This document shows positions 1 through 6,550 of a stretch of 14,866 nucleotides of DNA, piece after piece (within the stretch, counting starts at the first letter, position 1; each line of letters opens with the position of its first letter). Under the pieces are notes generated by a model that was not told the origin of the DNA, searched no databases, and saw only the letters and a list, made by a program, of their open reading frames with translations. This DNA comes from Kosmotogaceae bacterium (GTDB lineage Bacteria > Thermotogota > Thermotogae > Petrotogales > Kosmotogaceae), in contig DLVL01000031.1 in assembly GCA_003444085.1 (NCBI GenBank), forward strand, positions 80,925 through 95,790, given 5' to 3'. A program made the translations under genes and the position numbers.

Positions 1-819
1 GCTAAAATGGCAAGCGATTTCAGAAAACCGAACGGTTTTACTTTCATTCAAGAAGGCTTTGAGCGATCTTTTCTCGAAAATATTCCTGTTTCAGACGTTC
101 CTGGAATTGGTAAACACACCACCGTGTTTCTCAGGAGTCATGGATTTGAGAGTGTCGGAGATCTTTTGAAGGCTGATGAGTTCTATCTCTTCAAGAATCT
201 TGGAAATTCTTTTCTCGGGCTTGTGAAATCACTTTCTTCCCCTATCTTCAACAGAGAGGCTTTCTTTCGAAAAGAAGCTCCAAAATCTATGGGACATTCA
301 ATGACATTCGGCCGAGACGTAAGTGAACCTGAAAAACTCGAGAATATCATAAGTTTCTTGGGATCGAGAGTGATCTATCGTATGAGAAAAGAAGGGTATG
401 AATCCCAGGGAATTGGAATGTACGTAAAATACACAGATATGAGTGTTTCCGCTATATCAAAAAAGCTTTCATTCTATCTTTCCGGAGTTTCTCTAATGAA
501 CGAAATCGCGCATTGGCTTTTGAAGAAGATCTGGAACGGTGAACCGGTAAGGGCTATGGGAATCAGTTGTCAGCGTCTCAGAAGACTTGGTTCTTCAAGC
601 GAACAGATACACCTGTTCGAGAAGAAGAGAGATCCCATGCAAGTAGCCTTGAACATTGAAGACCGATTCGGTAAATACATGCTGTTCCCCGCTTCAATAC
701 TTTCTGCCACAAAGGCATCATGTATCTCTCTGAAGAATCGAGATCTCTTTAACAAGAGCTTCGGCCGTGGCCAGGTTAGTCGCCAAAGACACGTTGTGAA
801 CGTCACACACTCTCATTAG
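1..819 (+). CDS. dinB: Y-family (DinB/Pol IV-like) DNA polymerase, C-terminal part, 5' end cut by window edge
   Basis: Low-fidelity translesion DNA polymerase; only the last ~272 codons are in the window. The frame is already open at base 1 (Ala-Lys before the Met at base 7). The first residues (AKMASDFRKPNG) match the conserved 'LAK-ASD--KPNG' end of the DinB palm domain, so the ATG at 7 is internal and the catalytic N-terminus lies upstream. Next come the thumb with a helix-hairpin-helix (VPGIGKHTTVFLRSHG) and, from about residue 95 after that Met, the little-finger domain ending near FGKYMLFPASIL. The last ~34 codons, after the usual domain end, lie antisense to the end of mgsA: the two genes overlap by 102 nt tail to tail. 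Family assignment is secure; Pol IV versus another Y-family subgroup cannot be settled without the palm. Confidence 0.9.
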   Translation, partial: AKMASDFRKPNGFTFIQEGFERSFLENIPVSDVPGIGKHTTVFLRSHGFESVGDLLKADEFYLFKNLGNSFLGLVKSLSSPIFNREAFFRKEAPKSMGHSMTFGRDVSEPEKLENIISFLGSRVIYRMRKEGYESQGIGMYVKYTDMSVSAISKKLSFYLSGVSLMNEIAHWLLKKIWNGEPVRAMGISCQRLRRLGSSSEQIHLFEKKRDPMQVALNIEDRFGKYMLFPASILSATKASCISLKNRDLFNKSFGRGQVSRQRHVVNVTHSH

Positions 820-1107
820 CGCGGAAACATCAGGCTCATGTGGCTGTGCCGTCAAGGGGTCTCGAAGGAAAAGCACAAAATCAACACCATCTGCAGCAAC
901 CATTGCTCCGATTTGAAGGTCTCCACCTTTTGGGCCAGACCTCATTTTGGTTATTTCAAGCTTCATCTTATCCTGAATGAGTTCACCTGTTGTCTTGGTG
1001 GCAAAGAGGTCACATTTCTTGAACACTTCGTAATGCTCTCTGACGAACATCAGCATATCCGCCTTCTTCTTATCATGAGCAATAAGTGCAACTCTTGGTC
1101 TCTTCAT
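718..1107 (-). CDS. mgsA: Methylglyoxal synthase
   Basis: Converts dihydroxyacetone phosphate to methylglyoxal and phosphate in the cytoplasm, a glycolytic bypass that releases phosphate. The 129-residue product matches the family along its length. Key residues fall at a constant offset of 8 from the E. coli enzyme as I recall it: His11, Asp63 (in SGPKGGD), Asp83, His90 and Asp93 (in PHEPD) for E. coli His19, Asp71, Asp91, His98 and Asp101. The frame is open further upstream to 1182, but the ATG at 1107 has a GGGAGG site (1114-1119) 6 nt before it and the homologous MKRPRVALIAHD start, so I use it. It lies 49 nt downstream of the secreted-protein gene on the same strand and is probably co-transcribed with it. 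Its last 102 nt overlap the polymerase gene on the other strand. Confidence 0.95.
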   Translation of the reverse strand: MKRPRVALIAHDKKKADMLMFVREHYEVFKKCDLFATKTTGELIQDKMKLEITKMRSGPKGGDLQIGAMVAADGVDFVLFLRDPLTAQPHEPDVSALMRVCDVHNVSLATNLATAEALVKEISILQRDT

Positions 1108-1156
1108 GAAAATCCTCCCAAGTTCCCGAGAAGTCAGTTGTCTAATTCCATAGGGA

Positions 1157-1849
1157 CTACCTGAACGAGGAGTAGTATTCATTGCGCAAACTGAGAAACA
1201 GCTGCTCGTCAGAAGCCATGGAAAACCTGATCACGGAGATTTCCATATGTTCTTTTGCTGCACGATCTCGAATAGTTATTGAACGAGGAATCGGAAATCT
1301 TCCTTCAATTATGGGAAAGACAATTTCCACAGACATGATATTAGGAACGTAACCGCCACCGAGCAAACCGAGCAATCTTATCCTTGCCTCGTTTGGTTCG
1401 ATCTTGTAGAGGACAAGATCCTCCTCACGAGAAGTATTCCACACAAAACTCGCCGGCTCCAGAAAAGCCCCGAAGAACTGCCTCAAGAAGACATCAATAA
1501 GATCACTCTGGAAGATCCCCGTTCTGTATTGCTTCCAGGGTTCGCCCTCGACTACCGAGAAGAGAACATCCTCTCTTGCAAGATATACCATGGCAATACC
1601 TTCGAGTTCTTCTGGTTCAATGAACTCGAAATACCAGTCTCTCCGAGCATTGAGCATTACCGCAAGCCTCATGGAGAAATCAACATACTGCTCGTCCACA
1701 CTCTCTGGATCCAGGAGACAGAAGTCCAGTCTTACCTCCGTGTTGAAAGAACCAATTTCAGCCAGGCGAGTTACAAACAGCGTGAGCTCATTCTGACCAA
1801 AAGCCGCTACCGACAGCAAAAAAACAACCAGAAGGGCAAGCAATTTCAA
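1157..1849 (-). CDS. Secreted LolA-like (outer-membrane lipoprotein-sorting-like) protein of unknown function
   Basis: A 230-residue protein starting with a clear signal peptide (MKLLALLVVFLLSVAAFG, cleavage probably around residues 18-19), so it is exported. There is no lipobox Cys. The mature part alternates beta-rich segments: a stretch near YFEFIEPEELEGIAMVYLA and a later 'VPNIMSVEIVFP' segment recall the LolA/LppX/RseB half-barrel fold. That is a fold-level impression and specific function is unknown. The start is TTG at 1849: AGGAGGT at 1864-1858 sits 9 nt upstream, and the predicted promoter would start transcription near 1864, which excludes the longer in-frame TTG at 1867 because the ribosome site lies inside it. 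First gene of a probable operon with mgsA. Confidence 0.7.
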   Translation of the reverse strand: MKLLALLVVFLLSVAAFGQNELTLFVTRLAEIGSFNTEVRLDFCLLDPESVDEQYVDFSMRLAVMLNARRDWYFEFIEPEELEGIAMVYLAREDVLFSVVEGEPWKQYRTGIFQSDLIDVFLRQFFGAFLEPASFVWNTSREEDLVLYKIEPNEARIRLLGLLGGGYVPNIMSVEIVFPIIEGRFPIPRSITIRDRAAKEHMEISVIRFSMASDEQLFLSLRNEYYSSFR

Positions 1850-1857
1850 GGGACAAT

Positions 1858-1864
1858 ACCTCCT
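1858..1864 (-). promoter_or_regulatory. Ribosome binding site AGGAGGT that fixes the TTG start at 1849
   Basis: Near-perfect anti-16S match ending 8 nt before the TTG. It lies within codons 2-4 of the longer reading frame from 1867, which argues that the longer start is not used. Confidence 0.7.
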
Positions 1865-1870
1865 CAAAGG

Positions 1871-1879
1871 ATTATATCA
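1871..1879 (-). promoter_or_regulatory. Predicted extended -10 promoter (TGATATAAT) for the LolA-like gene and mgsA
   Basis: Read on the minus strand, a perfect TATAAT (1876-1871) is preceded by TGA, an extended -10. No good -35 is visible at 16-18 nt, which fits extended -10 use. A start 7 nt downstream would be about 1864, the first A of AGGAGGT, leaving a leader of ~15 nt to the TTG at 1849. Confidence 0.6.
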
Positions 1880-1923
1880 TGCTGTGTTTGAGAATCCCCC
1901 ATTCAACCATTCAAACCGAAAAG

Positions 1924-1932
1924 TGTTATCAT
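1924..1932 (+). promoter_or_regulatory. Predicted extended -10 promoter (TGTTATCAT) for the nnrD-rpoN-thiN operon
   Basis: TATCAT (1927-1932) is preceded by TGT, giving a TGn-extended -10 with one mismatch from TATAAT. No clear -35. Transcription would begin around 1939, immediately before GAGGTGATC (1940-1948), a 9-nt match to the 16S anti-Shine-Dalgarno. It is divergent from the minus-strand promoter, with about 60 bp between -10 elements. Confidence 0.45.
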
Positions 1933-1942
1933 CTATGTAGAG

Positions 1943-3493
1943 GTGATCCTGCTGAGAGTACTTTTCCCGAAGGAAATGAAAGAAGTTGACGAGAAGATTA
2001 CGAGGAATGGGATCCCTTCAATTCTCCTCATGGAACATGCTGCAAGATCAGTTGCTGAGACAGTCCTCAAGATGAACAAAGAGCCCATCACCGTTCTGTG
2101 CGGGACCGGAAACAACGGCGGTGACGGATATGCTGTGGCACGCTTGCTCAAAAACGCAGGAATCCGTGTCTCGATAATATCGTCTGGCGAACCAAAGACC
2201 GAAGACGCAATCCTAAATCGGAATCTCTTCATCGAATCCGCAGGAAGGTGCTTCAGTCTTGATAAGGCAGATGATCAGGTTCTGCATTCGCTACTTGTTG
2301 ATTCTTCAGTCATTATTGATGCGCTTTTCGGTACAGGGTTTTCGGGAACCCTATCAGGAAGAATTGCCAGGCTCGTTGAAATCGTGAACTCTCTCGAATG
2401 CACAAGGGTAGCAGTTGACATCCCCTCAGGAGTTGACGGTTCTACCGGGCGAGCTCACGGTCTTGCCTTTCAAGCCCATAAGACCGTAACATTTGGCGCT
2501 CCCAAAGTCGGCCACTTCTATTATCCGGGCAGATACTTCACCGGAGAGCTTATCATAAGCAGCTGGGGCTTCCCGCAGGATTGTATCGATGAGTTCTCTT
2601 CGATCAACTTGCTTTCGGACGAAATCGCCAGCTCTTTGCTTCCTTTGAGAGAGCAGAATTCTCACAAAGGCACTCATGGAGCTGTTCTTGTTGTCGGCGG
2701 TTCAGAGCGTTATAGTGGTGCGCCTGTGCTTGCTGCAAAAGGAGCACTGAGGACAGGGTCAGGTCTTGTCTATTGCTTCGTGCCTGGCAAAGTCTTGCAT
2801 CAGGTCAGGAGTCATCATCCTGAGGTCATCGCCTTCTCTGGTAGAGGAAACACCGGCCATATGACACCTGATGATATTACAGATCTTGAAGAAATCATCG
2901 ATAGAGTGACTGCGGTTGTAATTGGTCCAGGAATCGGCAGAAACCCGGAAACCGGAGACTTTGTAAGAAAAATCTTGAGCGAAGCTTCAACAAGAGGAAA
3001 AGGGATTATTGTCGATGCTGATGCCCTGTTTCACTACTCAAATCTCCAGGAAGAACTCAAAGGTCTGAAAGGTGTGATCCTTACCCCTCATCCAGGTGAG
3101 TTCTCAATGCTGACAGGAAAGAAACTTGCTGAAGTGAAATCGAATATCTCTCTTGTACAGGAATATGCCCAAAAACAAGAAGTCGCGGTACTTCTGAAAG
3201 ATGCCACAACAACATTTGTCTCAGCTCGTGGGAAAACATGGATAAGCTGTTATGGAAACTCTGGACTTGCCAAAGGGGGAAGTGGTGACCTTCTATCAGG
3301 GGCAATTGCTGGTTTCTACGCACAAACAAGAGATATCGAAGGATCTGTTCTTCTTGGAGCTTACTTTCTCGGGAAGTCTGCGGAGCGATGCGAGCTTTCT
3401 GAAGCTTTTATGCAGCCTGAAGATGTTGTGTCCAGCTTTGACAAAGTCTTCAAGGAACTCCAGAGTATCAAAAATAGCAGAGGCAGAGAATAG
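1943..3493 (+). CDS. nnrD: Bifunctional NAD(P)HX epimerase / ADP-dependent NAD(P)HX dehydratase
   Basis: Metabolite-repair enzyme: the N-terminal YjeF-type domain epimerises damaged hydrated NAD(P)H, and the C-terminal ribokinase-like domain dehydrates it back to NAD(P)H using ADP. The N-half carries GNNGGDG (residues 56-62) and VDIPSGVDG. The C-half carries GGSERYSGAPVLAAKGALR, VIGPGIG, LTPHPGE and GNSGLAKGGSGDLLSGAIAG. At 516 residues it matches fused homologues such as T. maritima TM0922. The start is uncertain. The coordinate used is an in-frame GTG, but that GTG lies inside the Shine-Dalgarno-like GAGGTGATC. A CTG at 1952 has that site at ordinary spacing and would give MRVLFPKEMKEVD, the usual family N-terminus. 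First gene of the operon; rpoN begins 3 nt after its stop. Confidence 0.93.
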   Translation: MILLRVLFPKEMKEVDEKITRNGIPSILLMEHAARSVAETVLKMNKEPITVLCGTGNNGGDGYAVARLLKNAGIRVSIISSGEPKTEDAILNRNLFIESAGRCFSLDKADDQVLHSLLVDSSVIIDALFGTGFSGTLSGRIARLVEIVNSLECTRVAVDIPSGVDGSTGRAHGLAFQAHKTVTFGAPKVGHFYYPGRYFTGELIISSWGFPQDCIDEFSSINLLSDEIASSLLPLREQNSHKGTHGAVLVVGGSERYSGAPVLAAKGALRTGSGLVYCFVPGKVLHQVRSHHPEVIAFSGRGNTGHMTPDDITDLEEIIDRVTAVVIGPGIGRNPETGDFVRKILSEASTRGKGIIVDADALFHYSNLQEELKGLKGVILTPHPGEFSMLTGKKLAEVKSNISLVQEYAQKQEVAVLLKDATTTFVSARGKTWISCYGNSGLAKGGSGDLLSGAIAGFYAQTRDIEGSVLLGAYFLGKSAERCELSEAFMQPEDVVSSFDKVFKELQSIKNSRGRE

Positions 3494-3496
3494 ACG

Positions 3497-4660
3497 ATGG
3501 ATGCAAGGCTTGAAGGAAAGATTTCCCAGAGGCTGGAACAACGCCTTGGTCTTTCGCTAAAGACACAGCAGGCACTGAAGATTCTTCAGCTCAATACTAT
3601 GGAACTGAATGAAGAGCTTGAGATGATCATCCAGGAAAACCCTTTGCTTGAGATTGAAAGAGATGATTACATCCTTTGCACAGATGGGGAGCTTCCTGCC
3701 GATGACTCAGGCGATGAAGAAGTCCCCGAGAACATCTACATGAAGAGAGAGAGAAGCGATGATAATGGTTGGGATTTTGACAGACTGGAAACAGATGATC
3801 TGTGCTTTGAAGATATTGTTAAACAGATTGGTTACCTTGTCCTCGATCAAGATGAGTTCAATGTGCTCGGAGCACTTCTTGACTCAATCGACAAACATGG
3901 AGTTCTGGAAACCCCATTGAAGACCCTGGCCTCTCAGTTGTCTTGTACCCCAGAAGTTATTAAATCAGTTGTCGACAAGATCCGGGACTGCGGGTTTGAA
4001 GGCCTTTTTGCAGAAAGCGAGGAAGAAATTGCCACTCTCAGAGATGACGGTTTTTATCCCACATCAGGATACGGTAATGGTGCCTTTACGAAATTCGTTG
4101 AACCGGATGTATTCATTGAATATGTTGAAGAGAAACTTGTTATAAGCGTTCGTGATATTGGCCTGGCTGTGTCAGTCGACGACAATTACAGGGTGATTCT
4201 GGAGAGTTCTCATGACAATGAGGCTCGTCAGTATCTTGAGAAAAAGCTGAATGAAGCAGTATTCTTTGTCAATGCGCTGGAAAGAAGAAAAGAGACACTT
4301 ATTGCAATCACGAGAGAAATCGTGGCAGCAAATGCACCTTTTCTCGTGGGAACTTCGCAGAAAATTGAACCACTTATTATGATAGATGTAGCGTCGAAAA
4401 TAGGGTTGAGCGTGTCGACCATAAGCCGGGCAGTGAAAGACAAATACCTGAGTTCGCCAAAAGGCCTCTTCGCCATGAGAAAGTTTTTCGGTAACAAAGA
4501 CGAAAGAGAAAGAGCCATGGAGATCATTGCAAGGCAACTCCAGAACGATCCCGACATGAGTGATGCTGACCTTACCAGATTTCTCAGAGGACAGGGGATA
4601 AACATCGCCAGAAGAACTGTGAACAAATACAGGAATCTCCTGAGGCTACCAAAAGAATGA
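3497..4660 (+). CDS. rpoN: RNA polymerase sigma-54 factor, internally shortened
   Basis: Sigma-54 directs RNA polymerase to -24/-12 promoters and needs an AAA+ activator for open-complex formation. Visible parts: region I (residues 1-52, Gln/Leu-rich, ending ENPLLE), an acidic linker (55-100), the first core-binding subdomain (about 104-166), the HTH (about 294-316, VASKIGLSVSTISRAV) followed by KYLSSPKG, and the RpoN box ARRTVNKYRN (371-380). The usual GVGARDL motif and about 80 residues around it (second half of the core-binding domain) are not seen. The sequence jumps from KIRDCG (161-166) to a 'PTSGYG...VEPDV' segment that in relatives follows the NPKPG motif. Total length is 387 residues against roughly 400-480 in most members. 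All DNA-binding signatures are intact, so it is probably functional. Translationally coupled to thiN by ATGA. Confidence 0.93.
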   Translation: MDARLEGKISQRLEQRLGLSLKTQQALKILQLNTMELNEELEMIIQENPLLEIERDDYILCTDGELPADDSGDEEVPENIYMKRERSDDNGWDFDRLETDDLCFEDIVKQIGYLVLDQDEFNVLGALLDSIDKHGVLETPLKTLASQLSCTPEVIKSVVDKIRDCGFEGLFAESEEEIATLRDDGFYPTSGYGNGAFTKFVEPDVFIEYVEEKLVISVRDIGLAVSVDDNYRVILESSHDNEARQYLEKKLNEAVFFVNALERRKETLIAITREIVAANAPFLVGTSQKIEPLIMIDVASKIGLSVSTISRAVKDKYLSSPKGLFAMRKFFGNKDERERAMEIIARQLQNDPDMSDADLTRFLRGQGINIARRTVNKYRNLLRLPKE

Positions 4661-5304
4661 AGAAAAAAGCAGTAGCAGTTCTTGGTGGAGATGCCAGCGA
4701 TGCGGATGAATACTATCGTTCGCAAATCAAAGACGCTGCCTTTGTTGTTGCAGTTGATGCAGGAGCAGATATTCTTTCCAGGCTTCAGATAGTTCCTGAT
4801 CTGCTTATTGGTGATATGGACTCCATCAGCATTTCTTCTCTCTCCTGGTGCTCGTCCAAAGGAACAGAGATAATCACGTTCTCTCATGAAAAAGACGAAC
4901 CTGATACAGAGTTAGCCCTGGTAGAGATCGAACGAAGAGGTATCAGTCATGTAATATTGCTGGATTTCGATGGCAGCAGACTTGACCATTTCCTGGCGAC
5001 ACTCATGCTGATGTACAGGTTTTCTGATTCAATGAATGTAGAAGCTCGCAGCAGTCGTTTGAACATCGGGATAGTAAGAAAAAAGGCGAGCGTTGCTGCA
5101 GTTCCAGGAGAAACCTGGTCAATTCTCCCCATAGGACCCGAAGATGCCGTGGTTACACTCAAGGGATTCAAGTATGACGTTGAAAACAGAGCTTTCTCTC
5201 ACGAACGACCTATTGGTGTTTCGAATATCGCACAGCAGAGAATCGTGGAAATATCGGTTTCAAGTGGAGCGGTCACCTATTTCAGATGGATCGAGAGCAG
5301 TTGA
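4657..5304 (+). CDS. thiN: Thiamine pyrophosphokinase
   Basis: Transfers pyrophosphate from ATP to thiamine, making thiamine diphosphate in the cytoplasm. The 215-residue length is typical. Motifs: VDAGAD (33-38), PDLLIGDMDS (47-56), KDEPDTELAL (79-88, the KD-TD acidic metal/ATP site) and SRLDH (107-111), where family members usually have GGRxDH (the second Gly is Ser here). The ATG overlaps the rpoN stop as ATGA, so translation is probably coupled. A thiamine kinase inside an operon with rpoN and NAD(P)HX repair is not an obvious functional grouping. Confidence 0.92.
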   Translation: MKKKAVAVLGGDASDADEYYRSQIKDAAFVVAVDAGADILSRLQIVPDLLIGDMDSISISSLSWCSSKGTEIITFSHEKDEPDTELALVEIERRGISHVILLDFDGSRLDHFLATLMLMYRFSDSMNVEARSSRLNIGIVRKKASVAAVPGETWSILPIGPEDAVVTLKGFKYDVENRAFSHERPIGVSNIAQQRIVEISVSSGAVTYFRWIESS

Positions 5305-5326
5305 TGAGAGGAGCGAAGACAGTTCT

Positions 5327-6550
5327 ATGCTAGCACTGGCGAAGCTATTAAGTAGTTACTCACACAGAAGGATGCTGCATGGAGAGCTTCCAAAGTTTTC
5401 TTCATCGGAGCCTCCCGGGCTTTACATTCATGTACCGTTCTGTAGATCCTTTTGTTCATTCTGTCCTTATGTGAAAACTACCTATGACCCCCGCGTTTAC
5501 AAAGACTACATCGACCTTCTCATGAAAGAGCTTGCTCTGCACGACATCGCTGAGTTCACTTCTCTGTACATAGGTGGAGGGACCCCAACGTCTGATGCGG
5601 ACTCACTCTGCAAAATGGTGAGTCGGATCAGAGATAGAATTCAACAAGAAGTTGCTGTTGAAGTACATCCCCTTGATGCTTCTCGTGATAACCTTGATTT
5701 GATGAGAAGTTCCGGAATAGACTTCGTCAGTATCGGTGCACAGTCTTTTGACAACGAAATGCTTCGGTTTTTGGGGAGAAACCATTCTGCCGCTCAGTCT
5801 CTTACCGCAATCACAAACGCCATAAATGCTGGTTTTGAGGTTGTGGATGTCGATCTGATGTTTGATTTGAGCGATTTTCCTGCTGAAATCATAATGAGCG
5901 ATTTCAGCCAACTCTTGAGGCTTGGTCCGACACAGGCTTCTGTATATCCGATGATGCGGTTCGGCGGCAACAACCCTAAGAGGATCCCTCACGATTGGAG
6001 AGCTGAAGCAGCAGTCTTCGAGGAGCTTGAGAAAATCGCTCAAGATTCGGGCTATTCAAGAAGCTCCCTGTGGACGTTCTCGGCTAGCAATACAGACAAG
6101 TCCTACTCTTCAATCACAAGGTCTTTCTTCCTCGGCCTTGGTGCAGGTGCGGCCTCTTATGACGGTAACATTTTCTCCATGAACACCGCCTCAATCAGGC
6201 ACTACACAAAGCACGTGAGCAACGGTATCAGACCTTCGCGAGGGCATTTCCAGCTCAATCAGTTCACATCATGCCTTTACTACTCATTCTGGTCACTGTA
6301 CAGGGGTAAGCTGTTTCACGATGAAGTCCGCAAGCTATTCCCCAAAGCATGGAAACATGTGGCATTGATTCTGTCTCTACAGAAGATCGCTGGAAATGTG
6401 GAGCGCAATCGCCACGAGACAACGCTGACAACGAAAGGAAGAAGAGTCTTCCATAAGCTTGAGGAGTGGGTAACCTACAGACTCATCGATCCACTTTGGA
6501 AGGGGATGAAGTCTGAGAATCCCTCTCTCCAGAAGCTTCAGGAGACTTAA
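5327..6550 (+). CDS. HemN/HemW-like radical SAM protein, substrate unknown
   Basis: 407-residue radical SAM enzyme with a [4Fe-4S] CX3CX2C motif (Cys39, Cys43, Cys46) after GLYIHVPFC, then the SAM-binding GGGTPT (83-88), a VSIGAQSFD segment and LGLGAGAASY. Together these are the signature of the coproporphyrinogen-oxidase-like family (HemN/HemW/HutW). The residues after the third Cys are Pro-Tyr rather than the Asp-Phe usual in HemW or the Gly-Cys of true HemN, so heme synthesis is not supported and no other heme gene is in the window. The frame is open upstream to 5144 inside thiN; I chose the ATG at 5327 because GAGAGGAG lies ~13 nt before it and upstream residues resemble no family member. 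An ATG at 5372 is the alternative. Its last 68 nt overlap the minus-strand hydrolase gene. Confidence 0.8.
   Translation: MLALAKLLSSYSHRRMLHGELPKFSSSEPPGLYIHVPFCRSFCSFCPYVKTTYDPRVYKDYIDLLMKELALHDIAEFTSLYIGGGTPTSDADSLCKMVSRIRDRIQQEVAVEVHPLDASRDNLDLMRSSGIDFVSIGAQSFDNEMLRFLGRNHSAAQSLTAITNAINAGFEVVDVDLMFDLSDFPAEIIMSDFSQLLRLGPTQASVYPMMRFGGNNPKRIPHDWRAEAAVFEELEKIAQDSGYSRSSLWTFSASNTDKSYSSITRSFFLGLGAGAASYDGNIFSMNTASIRHYTKHVSNGIRPSRGHFQLNQFTSCLYYSFWSLYRGKLFHDEVRKLFPKAWKHVALILSLQKIAGNVERNRHETTLTTKGRRVFHKLEEWVTYRLIDPLWKGMKSENPSLQKLQET

Noticed and set aside
1529..1891. 120-codon plus-strand frame opposite the secreted LolA-like protein
   Set aside because: The minus-strand frame has a signal peptide, ribosome site and promoter; this one has none and would read through the opposing promoter.
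2136..2147. TGGCACGCTTGC resembling a sigma-54 -24/-12 promoter
   Set aside because: The GG-to-GC spacing is too short for sigma-54 recognition and the site lies within the epimerase domain coding sequence.
4228..4887. 219-codon open frame on the minus strand across the rpoN/thiN junction
   Set aside because: It is antisense to two well-supported genes, including the sigma-54 HTH and RpoN box, and its composition shows no domain.
4994..5008. TGGCGACACTCATGC with GG-N10-GC spacing, as in sigma-54 promoters
   Set aside because: The spacing is right but the flanking consensus (TTGC) is missing and it is deep inside thiN, with no gene start just downstream.
6527..6544. Imperfect palindrome CTCCAGAAGCTTCAGGAG near the end of the radical SAM gene, considered as a bidirectional terminator
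   Set aside because: Two mismatches, almost no loop, and no T-tract on either side.
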